From NCBI GenBank assembly GCA_007692665.1, contig REBP01000117.1:1-64000 (forward strand): a stretch of 64,000 nucleotides of DNA. The letters run 5' to 3'. The notes beneath the pieces were generated by a model. The model did not search any database and was not told the DNA's origin. It was given only the letters and a program-made list of their open reading frames with translations. Position numbers and translations under genes: made by a program. Shown piece after piece: positions 28,069 through 35,003 of this stretch; the stretch's first letter is position 1; every line of letters starts with the position of its first letter. This DNA comes from Gemmatimonadales bacterium (GTDB lineage Bacteria; Gemmatimonadota; Gemmatimonadetes; Longimicrobiales; Gaopeijiaceae).

Positions 28069-28135
28069 CGACACCGCGTCGCCATCCCGCCTGCGCCCTC
28101 GCACTCAACTCACGAATCACAACGAGGATACGATC

Positions 28136-29389
28136 ATGATGCGTTCCATCTTCTCCGGGGTCTCGGGACTCCGGAATCACCAGACCCGAATGGATGTCAT
28201 CGGCAACAACATCGCCAACGTGAACACGGTGGGCTTCAAGGCCAGCCGGGTCACCTTCAAGGAGGGCTTCGCCCAGATCCTCCAGGGTGCCAGCCGGCCC
28301 CCGGGCGATACCGCCGACGTGAGTGGCGGCACCAACCCGGTGCAGGTTGGGCTGGGAATGAACATCGGCTCCATCGACCTGCTCTTCACCCAGGGGAGCC
28401 TCGAGTCCACGGGGGTGAACACCGACCTCGCCATCCAGGGGGATTCCTTCTTCGTGGTATCGGACGGAGCCCAGCGCTTCTACACCCGGGCCGGGAACTT
28501 CCAGCTGGATGCAAACGGCCGGATGGTGGCCGCGACCAACGGATTCGTCGTTCAGGGCCGCCTGGCCAACGACCAGGGTGTCCTCACCGACACGATCCAG
28601 GACGTCGTCCTCCCCTTTGGCCAGAAGTCGCCGGCGCGAGCCACCACGTCGGCCAGCTTTGCCGGCAACCTGAACGCAGAGGCGGCCGCGGGGACCACCC
28701 GGGAGACGACCGTCACGGTGTACGACGGCATGGGAGTGGCCTACCCGGTGACCATTTCCTTCTCGAAGACCGCGGCGAATCCTCCGGCCTGGGACTTCGA
28801 GCTCTCGGTGGAGGGAGGGAGCGTCGTGTCCGGGGCCACCGGGACGCTGACGTTCGACAACGAGGGGCGGCTCGCCGCCATCCCTGGCGCGCCCTTTGTC
28901 TTCACGCCGGACAGTGGGGCGCAGAATCTCTCCATCGACCTGAACTTCGGTCAGCCCGGCGGGCTCGCCGGCATCACCCAGTTCGCCGCCTCCTCCACCG
29001 CGGTGGTTCGGGAGCAGGACGGGTTCACCATGGGCGACCTGGAGCGCTTCTCCATCGACGGCTCCGGGACCGTCTTCGGGGCCTTCACCAACGGCGTCAC
29101 CCTGATGCTGGGGCAGATCGCGCTGGCGGACTTCAACAACCCGGCGGGGCTCATTCGCGTGGGAGACAACCAGTACGCCGTGTCTCCGAACTCCGGTCAG
29201 GCGGTCCTCGGGTATGCCGGCGAAGGGAGCCAGTCTTCCATCACCGCGGGGGCGCTGGAAATGTCCAACGTCGACCTGGCCCAGGAGTTCACCAATCTCA
29301 TCACGACCCAGCGGGGCTTCCAGTCCAACGCCCGGGTGATCTCCACCTCCGACGAGATGCTCCAGGAAGTGGTGACGCTCAAGCGGTAA
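28136..29389 (+). CDS. flgE: FlgE, hook protein
   Basis: 417 residues. N-terminus FSGVSGLRNHQTRMDVIGNNIANVNTVGFKASRVTF is the canonical hook motif. The C-terminus SNVDLAQEFTNLITTQRGFQSNARVISTSDEMLQEVVTLKR matches too. The middle (STGVNTDLAIQGDSFFVV, YTRAGNFQLDANG) forms the D1/Dc domains. Last gene of the first sigma54 operon; an intrinsic terminator follows 187 bp downstream. Start at ATG 28136, preceded by AACGAGGA. Confidence 0.96.
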   Translation: MMRSIFSGVSGLRNHQTRMDVIGNNIANVNTVGFKASRVTFKEGFAQILQGASRPPGDTADVSGGTNPVQVGLGMNIGSIDLLFTQGSLESTGVNTDLAIQGDSFFVVSDGAQRFYTRAGNFQLDANGRMVAATNGFVVQGRLANDQGVLTDTIQDVVLPFGQKSPARATTSASFAGNLNAEAAAGTTRETTVTVYDGMGVAYPVTISFSKTAANPPAWDFELSVEGGSVVSGATGTLTFDNEGRLAAIPGAPFVFTPDSGAQNLSIDLNFGQPGGLAGITQFAASSTAVVREQDGFTMGDLERFSIDGSGTVFGAFTNGVTLMLGQIALADFNNPAGLIRVGDNQYAVSPNSGQAVLGYAGEGSQSSITAGALEMSNVDLAQEFTNLITTQRGFQSNARVISTSDEMLQEVVTLKR

Positions 29390-29576
29390 CCGGGTGACCG
29401 GGGGAGGCAGGAAGCACGGCGGGTGGAGGGGACGGTGTTCTCTCCACTCGCCGTCCTGCGTTCAGGCCGGGTGTTTCGCCCGGGAAGGGCCCGGCGGTTT
29501 CGCCCGGGGCTCCCCGGCGCGCGGGAGAGAAAAGGGGGCCCCCACCGGGTCCGGGCGCGAAAGCAGACTGCATAAG

Positions 29577-29605
29577 CTCAACGTGGACATGACGTTGAGT
29601 TTTTT
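29577..29605 (+). terminator. Intrinsic terminator of the flgB-flgE operon
   Basis: Perfect 8-bp stem CTCAACGT / ACGTTGAG with a 7-base loop, followed by six T. One of the few AT-rich spots in the region, and a clear rho-independent terminator. Confidence 0.88.
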
Positions 29606-29625
29606 CGCGAGCGGTGGGCAGGAGG

Positions 29626-29641
29626 TGGTATGGAGTATGCC
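29626..29641 (+). promoter_or_regulatory. Candidate sigma54 promoter of the fliL-flhG operon
   Basis: TGGTATGGAGTATGCC has GG and GC at the required 10-base spacing and keeps most fixed positions, with mismatches at the C of CAC and the first T of TTGC. It sits 21 bases past the terminator and 94 bp ahead of fliL. Confidence 0.5.
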
Positions 29642-29734
29642 TTCAGAGGGGGTGAACCGGCCGACGGCGACGGTCCCACGGACCCGCCCCGCCCCGCGCC
29701 TCCGCCTCCGACCTGAACCCGGCCCACGGCTCCC

Positions 29735-30241
29735 ATGTCCGACGAACTCCCAGAATCCACGCCACCGAAACGCAGAAACGGTCCCGGGCTCCTTCCCATG
29801 CTCCTGCTGGCCCTCCTGGCCGGAGGATCCGCGGGCGGCGGGGCCGGGTGGTTTGCCGCGGATCTCCGGGGAGCCGCTCCGGGACAGACCGCAGGGGACC
29901 GGGGTCCGACCGGCGACCACGAATCTGCCGTGGAGCCGGCGTGGGAGCTCTTCAGCCTCGACAATCTCGTGGTGAATCCCGCCGGCACCCAGGGACGCCG
30001 CTTCCTCGTCGTGAGCCTTGCCGTGGAGGTGGAGCCGGACTCGGCCCTTCCCCGGGTGGCCGCGGCCGAGGCCCGGATCCGGGACGGCATCCTTCGGGCC
30101 CTCGGGGCCAGGACCGTGGAGGAACTCGCCGATCCGGATCGCCGAAGCGAGCTGGAGGCTCTCGTCCGCGCTGCCGTGGTGAGCGTCGCCGACGACCGGA
30201 GCGTGGGCCGGGTCTACTTCTCGCAGTTCGTGCTCCAGTAA
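29735..30241 (+). CDS. fliL: FliL, stator-associated membrane protein
   Basis: 168 residues. A Pro-rich cytoplasmic start leads to one membrane helix (LLPMLLLALLAGGSAGGGAG, about 19-38). The periplasmic domain has the FliL pattern FSLDNLVVNPAGTQGRRFLVVSLAVEVE and the late helix RAAVVSVADDRSVGRVYFSQFVLQ. FliL rings surround stators and enhance torque. First gene of the second operon. No strong ribosome binding site is visible ahead of ATG 29735. Confidence 0.9.
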   Translation: MSDELPESTPPKRRNGPGLLPMLLLALLAGGSAGGGAGWFAADLRGAAPGQTAGDRGPTGDHESAVEPAWELFSLDNLVVNPAGTQGRRFLVVSLAVEVEPDSALPRVAAAEARIRDGILRALGARTVEELADPDRRSELEALVRAAVVSVADDRSVGRVYFSQFVLQ

Positions 30242-30244
30242 GCC

Positions 30245-31231
30245 ATGGACATGGCCCCCGATTCCCGGTCCGGCAGCAGGAACGACGCCCCCTCCAGCGC
30301 CGGGGGGGGCGAGGTCCGGCTCTACGACTTCCAGCGTCCTTCGCGCATCTCCAGGGACCAGCTCCGTTCGCTCCACGCCATCCACGGCATGGTCACGAAG
30401 GGGATGGAGGGGTGGTTTGCCGGGCGGGTCCCGGACTCCATCACGGTAGAACTGGAAAGGGTGGAGCCCCGGACATTCGGGGAGTTCATCCTGGCGCTGC
30501 CTGCCCCGTGTGCCTCCTACGTTCTCGGCCTTGGCCCGGTCTCCGAGGCTCCGGCGGTGGTGGAGGTGGGGCGCGACCTTGCCTTCTTCCTGGTGGACCG
30601 GTTCCTGGGGGGCTCGGGGGCACCGGAGTCGCCCGAGCGCTCCCTCACCGTGGTGGAGCGCGCCATCGTGCAGCTCATGGTGGACCGCATCGCCTTCCAC
30701 GTTCGGGATGCCTGGAGCGATCACGTGCCCATGGAGCCGAGCGTCACCGGGTTCGAATCCGTTCCCGAAATGCTCCAGTTCATGAGCCCGGAAGACCCGG
30801 TCCTGGTGGCGCACCTGAAGGTCGAGGGCGAGGGACTGTCTTCCGTCCTGCTCCTCTGCCTCCCCTTTCCGGCGCTGGAGAAGTTCTTCGCCGGGGGGAA
30901 CCATCGCCGCCTCAGCGCGTCCCGGGGAACGGAGACGGAGCGCCGGGAGGATCGGGTCCGCATGTCGGATCATGTCCGACGCGCCGGCCTCCCGGTGTCG
31001 GCCCGATTCCCCGCCTTCGAGGTCCCCCTGGGGCTTCTCGCCGACCTGAAGGAAGGCGCGATCCTCGCCACCGGCTTCAGCCCCGACACCGAACTCGAGG
31101 TCCGCATCGCGGGGCTCGACCGGTATCGCGGTCAGGCCGGACGACGGGGCAAGCACCGCGCCATCTCCATTGCCGGCGCCACTTCCTCCGACGCGCCTTC
31201 CGCCGTCGACTCGCACTTCACGAACGGGTAA
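30245..31231 (+). CDS. fliM: FliM, motor switch protein without the CheY-binding N-terminus
   Basis: 328 residues. VRLYDFQRPSRISRDQLRSLHAIHG is the standard start of the FliM middle domain. FLGGSG and the segment LTVVERAIVQLMVDRI fit the core, and the C-terminus has a SpoA domain (LPVSARFPAFEVPLGLLADL). What is missing is the N-terminal LSQxEIDxLL peptide that binds phosphorylated CheY; here the first 24 residues are Ser/Asp/Gly-rich with no such motif. No upstream start could supply it, because the fliL stop is 3 bp away. FliM forms the C ring with FliN and FliG. Confidence 0.92.
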   Translation: MDMAPDSRSGSRNDAPSSAGGGEVRLYDFQRPSRISRDQLRSLHAIHGMVTKGMEGWFAGRVPDSITVELERVEPRTFGEFILALPAPCASYVLGLGPVSEAPAVVEVGRDLAFFLVDRFLGGSGAPESPERSLTVVERAIVQLMVDRIAFHVRDAWSDHVPMEPSVTGFESVPEMLQFMSPEDPVLVAHLKVEGEGLSSVLLLCLPFPALEKFFAGGNHRRLSASRGTETERREDRVRMSDHVRRAGLPVSARFPAFEVPLGLLADLKEGAILATGFSPDTELEVRIAGLDRYRGQAGRRGKHRAISIAGATSSDAPSAVDSHFTNG

Positions 31232-31235
31232 CCTC

Positions 31236-31616
31236 ATGAACAACGACGACAACGACGCCATCATGGCCGCCGGCGGTCAGGAGACTCCCGCCTCCTTCGA
31301 GGAGCTTCCGGACCCGGTGCGCGGGGCGCAGGCCCCGGCAGAGCCCCCTGCCGGCGGTGGGCTTTCCCTCCTGTACGATCTTCCCCTCCCGGTCTCGGTG
31401 GAACTGGGTCGTGCCCGTCTTCCCGTCCAGGAGATCCTGGGACTGGGGCGAGGCTCCGTGATCCAGCTCGACCGCCTTGCGGGCGAGCCCGTGGACCTCT
31501 TCGTGGGCGACCGCAAGTTCGCCCAGGGAGAGGTCGTGGTCATGGGAGAGCAGTTCGCGATCCGCATCACCCGCATCCTGGCATCGGGGACCGCCCTGGC
31601 CGGGGCGACGCACTGA
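31236..31616 (+). CDS. fliN: FliN, C-ring switch protein
   Basis: 126 residues from ATG 31236. The SpoA domain is clear: YDLPLPVSVELGRARLPVQEILGLGRGSVIQLDRLAGEPVDLFVGDRKFAQGEVVVMGEQFAIRIT. The N-terminal 45 residues are acidic and Pro-rich. FliN forms the base of the C ring and docks FliH. The stop overlaps the fliOP start (TGATG). Confidence 0.93.
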   Translation: MNNDDNDAIMAAGGQETPASFEELPDPVRGAQAPAEPPAGGGLSLLYDLPLPVSVELGRARLPVQEILGLGRGSVIQLDRLAGEPVDLFVGDRKFAQGEVVVMGEQFAIRITRILASGTALAGATH

Positions 31617-32836
31617 TGGACTCGCTCTTCTCGGTCTTCTCGGCCACCCTCCTGGTGGTGGGGGCGATCCTGGTCCTGGCCCGCCTGGTCCGCGGCCGCA
31701 TCCCCCAGGGTGCGGTTTCCGGGCAGCGCGGCGCCGGCTCCGCCGGGGTCGACCTCCGCATGGTCCGCCGCATCGGGATCGGGCCACGGCAGGGTGTGGC
31801 CGTGGTGGAGGCCGACGGCCGTCGACTCCTCCTTTCCTGCGGTGAAGGCGGGGTTCGTCTTCTCCAGGATCTGGGGGCTCCCGGCGCCCCGCCGGGCGCT
31901 CCTGACGCAGGCGTGGCAGAGGGGAAGGATGCGGAGTCGGCACCCGTGCGGTGGCCTCGACAGGCACCCCCCTTCGGCGGCGGGTTCACCATGCCCGCGG
32001 CCCTGTCGAGGTGGGTGCGCCGGGCCCTCCCCCTGGCCGGCGTGATTCTGGCGCTGGGGCTGGCTCCGGCTCTCGCGCCGGATGGCGGCCCCCTGGCGCT
32101 GGCAGCCCAGCAGGGGGATGCAGCCGGCGGCGCCGAATCGACGGGCGCATCGGGGTCGCTCCCCGAGATGGACCTCCGGCTGGGAAGCCGGGGCGACGAG
32201 GGAGGGCTTCAGGTCACCGGTCCGGTGGGGGCCGTGCTCCTCATCGGGTTCATGACCCTGATCCCCACCCTCCTCCTCCTCATGACCAGCTTCACCCGCA
32301 TCCTCATCGTCCTGCACCTGCTGAAGCAGGCGCTCGGGGCCCAGGCGGCGCCCCCGGCCCACGTGCTCACCTCCCTGGCGCTCCTCCTGACCCTGTTCGT
32401 CATGGCACCCACGCTGTCGCAGGCCAACCGCGAGGCCGTGGGCCCCTGGATGCAGGGAGAGATGGACGAGATCCAGATGCTCCAGACCGCCTCGGTCCCC
32501 TTTCGCGAGTTCATGATGGCCACGGCCCGGGACGAGGACCTGGCGCTCTTCATCGACCTCTGGGGCGAGCCGGTGGGCGAGGACCTGGACGAGCTCCCGC
32601 TGGTGGTGGTGACCTCGGCCTTCGTCACCAGCGAGCTGCGCGCCGCCTTCCAGATGGGGTTCGCACTCTTCCTCCCCTTCGTGGTCATCGACCTGGTGGT
32701 GGCCTCGGTGCTCATGAGCATGGGGATGTTCATGCTCCCGCCCCTCATGGTCTCCCTCCCCTTCAAGCTCCTCCTCTTCGTCCTGGTGGACGGATGGGGG
32801 CTCGTGGTGGGCAGTCTCGTCCAGAGCTTCCGCTGA
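31616..32836 (+). CDS. fliP: FliO-FliP fusion, export gate
   Basis: One open frame of 406 residues covers two normally separate genes. Residues 1 to about 110 are FliO-like: a single membrane helix (LFSVFSATLLVVGAILVLA) then IGIGPRQGVAVVEADGRRLLL and GVRLLQDLG. After a Pro/Gly linker, Met126 begins a signal-peptide-like stretch (RRALPLAGVILALGLAPA) and the full FliP: LIGFMTLIPTLLLLMTSFTRI, LFVMAPTL, and FLPFVVIDLVVASVLMSMGM. FliO is the assembly chaperone for the FliP/FliR gate. No stop codon separates them. Internal initiation at the ATG at 31991 could also produce a free FliP. Confidence 0.88.
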   Translation: MDSLFSVFSATLLVVGAILVLARLVRGRIPQGAVSGQRGAGSAGVDLRMVRRIGIGPRQGVAVVEADGRRLLLSCGEGGVRLLQDLGAPGAPPGAPDAGVAEGKDAESAPVRWPRQAPPFGGGFTMPAALSRWVRRALPLAGVILALGLAPALAPDGGPLALAAQQGDAAGGAESTGASGSLPEMDLRLGSRGDEGGLQVTGPVGAVLLIGFMTLIPTLLLLMTSFTRILIVLHLLKQALGAQAAPPAHVLTSLALLLTLFVMAPTLSQANREAVGPWMQGEMDEIQMLQTASVPFREFMMATARDEDLALFIDLWGEPVGEDLDELPLVVVTSAFVTSELRAAFQMGFALFLPFVVIDLVVASVLMSMGMFMLPPLMVSLPFKLLLFVLVDGWGLVVGSLVQSFR

Positions 32837-32854
32837 CCTCGGGCGACCCCGACC

Positions 32855-33124
32855 ATGTCCCATACCCTCGTCCTCGACCTGGCCCGCGAAGCTCTCTGGG
32901 TGGCCCTCCTCATGGCCGGCCCCCTGCTGATGGTGGCCCTCCTGGTGGGCCTGTTCGTCAGCATCCTGCAGGCGGTGACCTCGGTGCAGGAGCAGACGCT
33001 GGCCTTCGTGCCCAAGCTCTTCGCCATCGGCATCGCGTTTCTCCTCCTCCTCCCCTGGATGATCCAGCGGATGATGCAGTACACGACGGAGGTCTTCCAG
33101 GGCCTTCCGGGGTTCGCCGGATGA
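32855..33124 (+). CDS. fliQ: FliQ, export gate subunit
   Basis: 89 residues with two membrane hairpin helices. The pattern LAREALWVALLMAGPLLMVALLVGLFVSILQAVTSVQEQTLAFVPKL is the standard FliQ sequence. Four copies join FliP and FliR in the helical gate. The ATG follows fliOP by 18 bp; the stop overlaps fliR. Confidence 0.95.
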   Translation: MSHTLVLDLAREALWVALLMAGPLLMVALLVGLFVSILQAVTSVQEQTLAFVPKLFAIGIAFLLLLPWMIQRMMQYTTEVFQGLPGFAG

Positions 33125-33912
33125 TCCTCGACGCCTTTCTCTCTCCCGGCGGGACGAGTGCTGCGGCCCTCCTCCTGTTCCGGATCACGGGGCTGCTGGC
33201 CGTGGCGCCCATGTTCTCGGCGCGCTTTCTCCCCCTCCAGCTGAAGGCGGCCTTCACCGTGCTGCTGGTCATGCTCCTCCTTCCCGCGGGGCTGGCCGCC
33301 GGCGGAGCCGACGTGGCGGTGACCCCCGAGGCCATGATGGGGGAGCTGGTGGTGGGCTTCACCCTGGGGTTCGCCGCCGGAATCCTGGTCCATGCCGCCG
33401 AGGTGGCCGGGGACTTCATTGCCGTCCAGACCGGTCTGTCGGGCGCCAATCTCCTCGACCCCCTCTCCCAGACCCAGATGCCGGTACTGGGGCAGTTCAT
33501 GGGGCTCGCCGCCCTGACCACCTTCCTGGCCGTGGGCGGCCACCGCGTGGTGCTGGAGAGCGCGGCCCTCTCCATGCAGGTGATCCCCCCGGGGGCCGGG
33601 ATTCACCCCGACGGGATCCTCCCGCTGGTGGAGACCGGAAGCATGCTCTTTTCCCTCGGGCTCCGCATGGCGGCCCCGGTGATCGCCGCGGTGACCATCG
33701 GGAACGTGGCGCTGGGCGTCCTGGCCCGGACCGTCCCGCAGATGAACGTCCTCATGACCGCGTTTCCCCTCCAGATCGGGATCGGCCTCCTGGTCCTCTC
33801 GGTCTCCATTCCCCTCATGGGTGGGCTCTTCACCGCGTGGCCCACCCAGCTCCGGGAGCTGGGTGACGGCCTGCTCATCCAGATGGCTCCGGACCCGGGA
33901 GGCCCGCGATGA
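33121..33912 (+). CDS. fliR: FliR, export gate subunit
   Basis: 263 residues from ATG 33121, overlapping the fliQ stop (ATGA). Multiple membrane segments with FliR landmarks: LLLFRITGLLAVAPMFSARF, ELVVGFTLGFAAGILVHAAEVAGDFIAVQTGLS, and VPQMNVLMTAFPLQIGIGLL. FliR completes the FliPQR gate and contacts FlhB. Size is normal. Here it is separate from flhB, unlike the FliR-FlhB fusion of some clostridia. Confidence 0.95.
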   Translation: MILDAFLSPGGTSAAALLLFRITGLLAVAPMFSARFLPLQLKAAFTVLLVMLLLPAGLAAGGADVAVTPEAMMGELVVGFTLGFAAGILVHAAEVAGDFIAVQTGLSGANLLDPLSQTQMPVLGQFMGLAALTTFLAVGGHRVVLESAALSMQVIPPGAGIHPDGILPLVETGSMLFSLGLRMAAPVIAAVTIGNVALGVLARTVPQMNVLMTAFPLQIGIGLLVLSVSIPLMGGLFTAWPTQLRELGDGLLIQMAPDPGGPR

Positions 33913-35003
33913 GCGACGAAAGCCCCCACGACAAGCCCCACGCGCCGACGCCCAAGCGGATCGACGACGCGAAGCAGAAGGGGCAGGTCCCGAAGAGCAC
34001 CGAACTGAATGCGGCCGTCCTCCTGCTGGCTTCGGCGCTGGTGGTGGCGGTTGCCGGTGTCCCCATCTCCCGGGGTCTGCTGGAGATCTACGGCGAGACG
34101 CTGGCCCGGGCCACGGCGCCCCCCGAAGGGGCCCGGGCCACGGCCGTCTGGCTCCAGTCGCTGGGGTGGAAGGTGCTGGGGATCCTGACGCCGGTCATGC
34201 TCTTCGTGCTGGTGATGGCCCTGCTGGTGGCCGGGGCCCAGGGGCGGGGGAGCCTGTCGGTGGACCCCATCACTCCAAAGCTCGAGAAGCTCGATCCCAT
34301 CAAGAAGGCGAAGCAGATCTGGGGGTGGCAGGCGGTCATGGAACTGGGGAAGTCCCTGGTCAAGATGATCATCGTCGGCGTGGCGGTGACCGGGGTCCTC
34401 TACGTGTCCCGGAACCGGATTCCCGAGCTGGTCCAGGTGTCGCCGCTGGCCCTTCTGGAGCTCATTCGCGGGTCGGCGCTCCGCATGCTCCTCTTCGCCG
34501 GGGGCGCCTACATCTTCCTGGCACTGGCGGACTACGCCTTCCAGGTGTGGCAGCACGAGCGGGGACTCCGCATGTCGCAGGAGGAACTCAAGCGCGAGAA
34601 CAAGGAAAGCGACGGAGACCCCCACGTGCGGGCCCGCCGGCTCTCCATGGGGCGCTCGCTGGCGCGCCGCCGGATGATGCTCTCGGTCTCCGATGCCGAC
34701 GTGGTCCTGGTGAACCCGGTCCACGTGGCGGTGGCCCTCAAGTGGGATCCGGAGGTGGCACCCGCCCCCATCGTCCTCGCCATGGGGACCCGGAAGCTGG
34801 CCCTCCTGATCCGGGAAAGAGCCCGGGATGCCGGGGTCCCCATCGTGGAGAACCCCCCGCTGGCCCGGGCCCTCCTGGCGGCCGGAAAGGTGGGGCACCC
34901 CGTCCCCGTGGAATTCTACGTCCTGGTGGCCGAAGTGCTGGCCTTCGTGTTCCGTGAGCGCGCCCGCAAGGGCAAGCCCTGGGCCGGGAGCAGGGTGGCA
35001 TGA
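33909..35003 (+). CDS. flhB: FlhB, export substrate-specificity switch (NPVH variant)
   Basis: 364 residues. The N-terminus PHDKPHAPTPKRIDDAKQKGQVPKS is typical, and four membrane segments follow. The cytoplasmic part carries the autocleavage site as NPVH, with Asn at residue 269, the same number as in Salmonella FlhB, instead of the nearly invariant NPTH. The neighbouring AKG is AMG. The C-terminus VPIVENPPLARALLAAGKVGHPVPVEFYVLVAEVLAFVFRERAR is otherwise standard. FlhB works with FliK to switch export from hook to filament proteins. Overlaps fliR and flhA by 4 bp each. Confidence 0.94.
   Translation: MSDESPHDKPHAPTPKRIDDAKQKGQVPKSTELNAAVLLLASALVVAVAGVPISRGLLEIYGETLARATAPPEGARATAVWLQSLGWKVLGILTPVMLFVLVMALLVAGAQGRGSLSVDPITPKLEKLDPIKKAKQIWGWQAVMELGKSLVKMIIVGVAVTGVLYVSRNRIPELVQVSPLALLELIRGSALRMLLFAGGAYIFLALADYAFQVWQHERGLRMSQEELKRENKESDGDPHVRARRLSMGRSLARRRMMLSVSDADVVLVNPVHVAVALKWDPEVAPAPIVLAMGTRKLALLIRERARDAGVPIVENPPLARALLAAGKVGHPVPVEFYVLVAEVLAFVFRERARKGKPWAGSRVA

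Larger units (their letters stand above)
29390..29734 (+). other. Gap between flgE and fliL: terminator, promoter and a 28-codon frame
   Basis: This 345-bp gap has an intrinsic terminator (29577-29605), a sigma54-like site (29626-29641) and a 28-codon frame (29630-29716) preceded by AGGAGG at four bases' distance. The first 180 bases show only GC-rich sequence and no gene; in particular I see no flbD, which is often found here. Confidence 0.5.

Noticed and set aside
29390-29734. Search for flbD (short gene often after flgE)
   Set aside because: No frame with an FlbD-like sequence exists in the gap.
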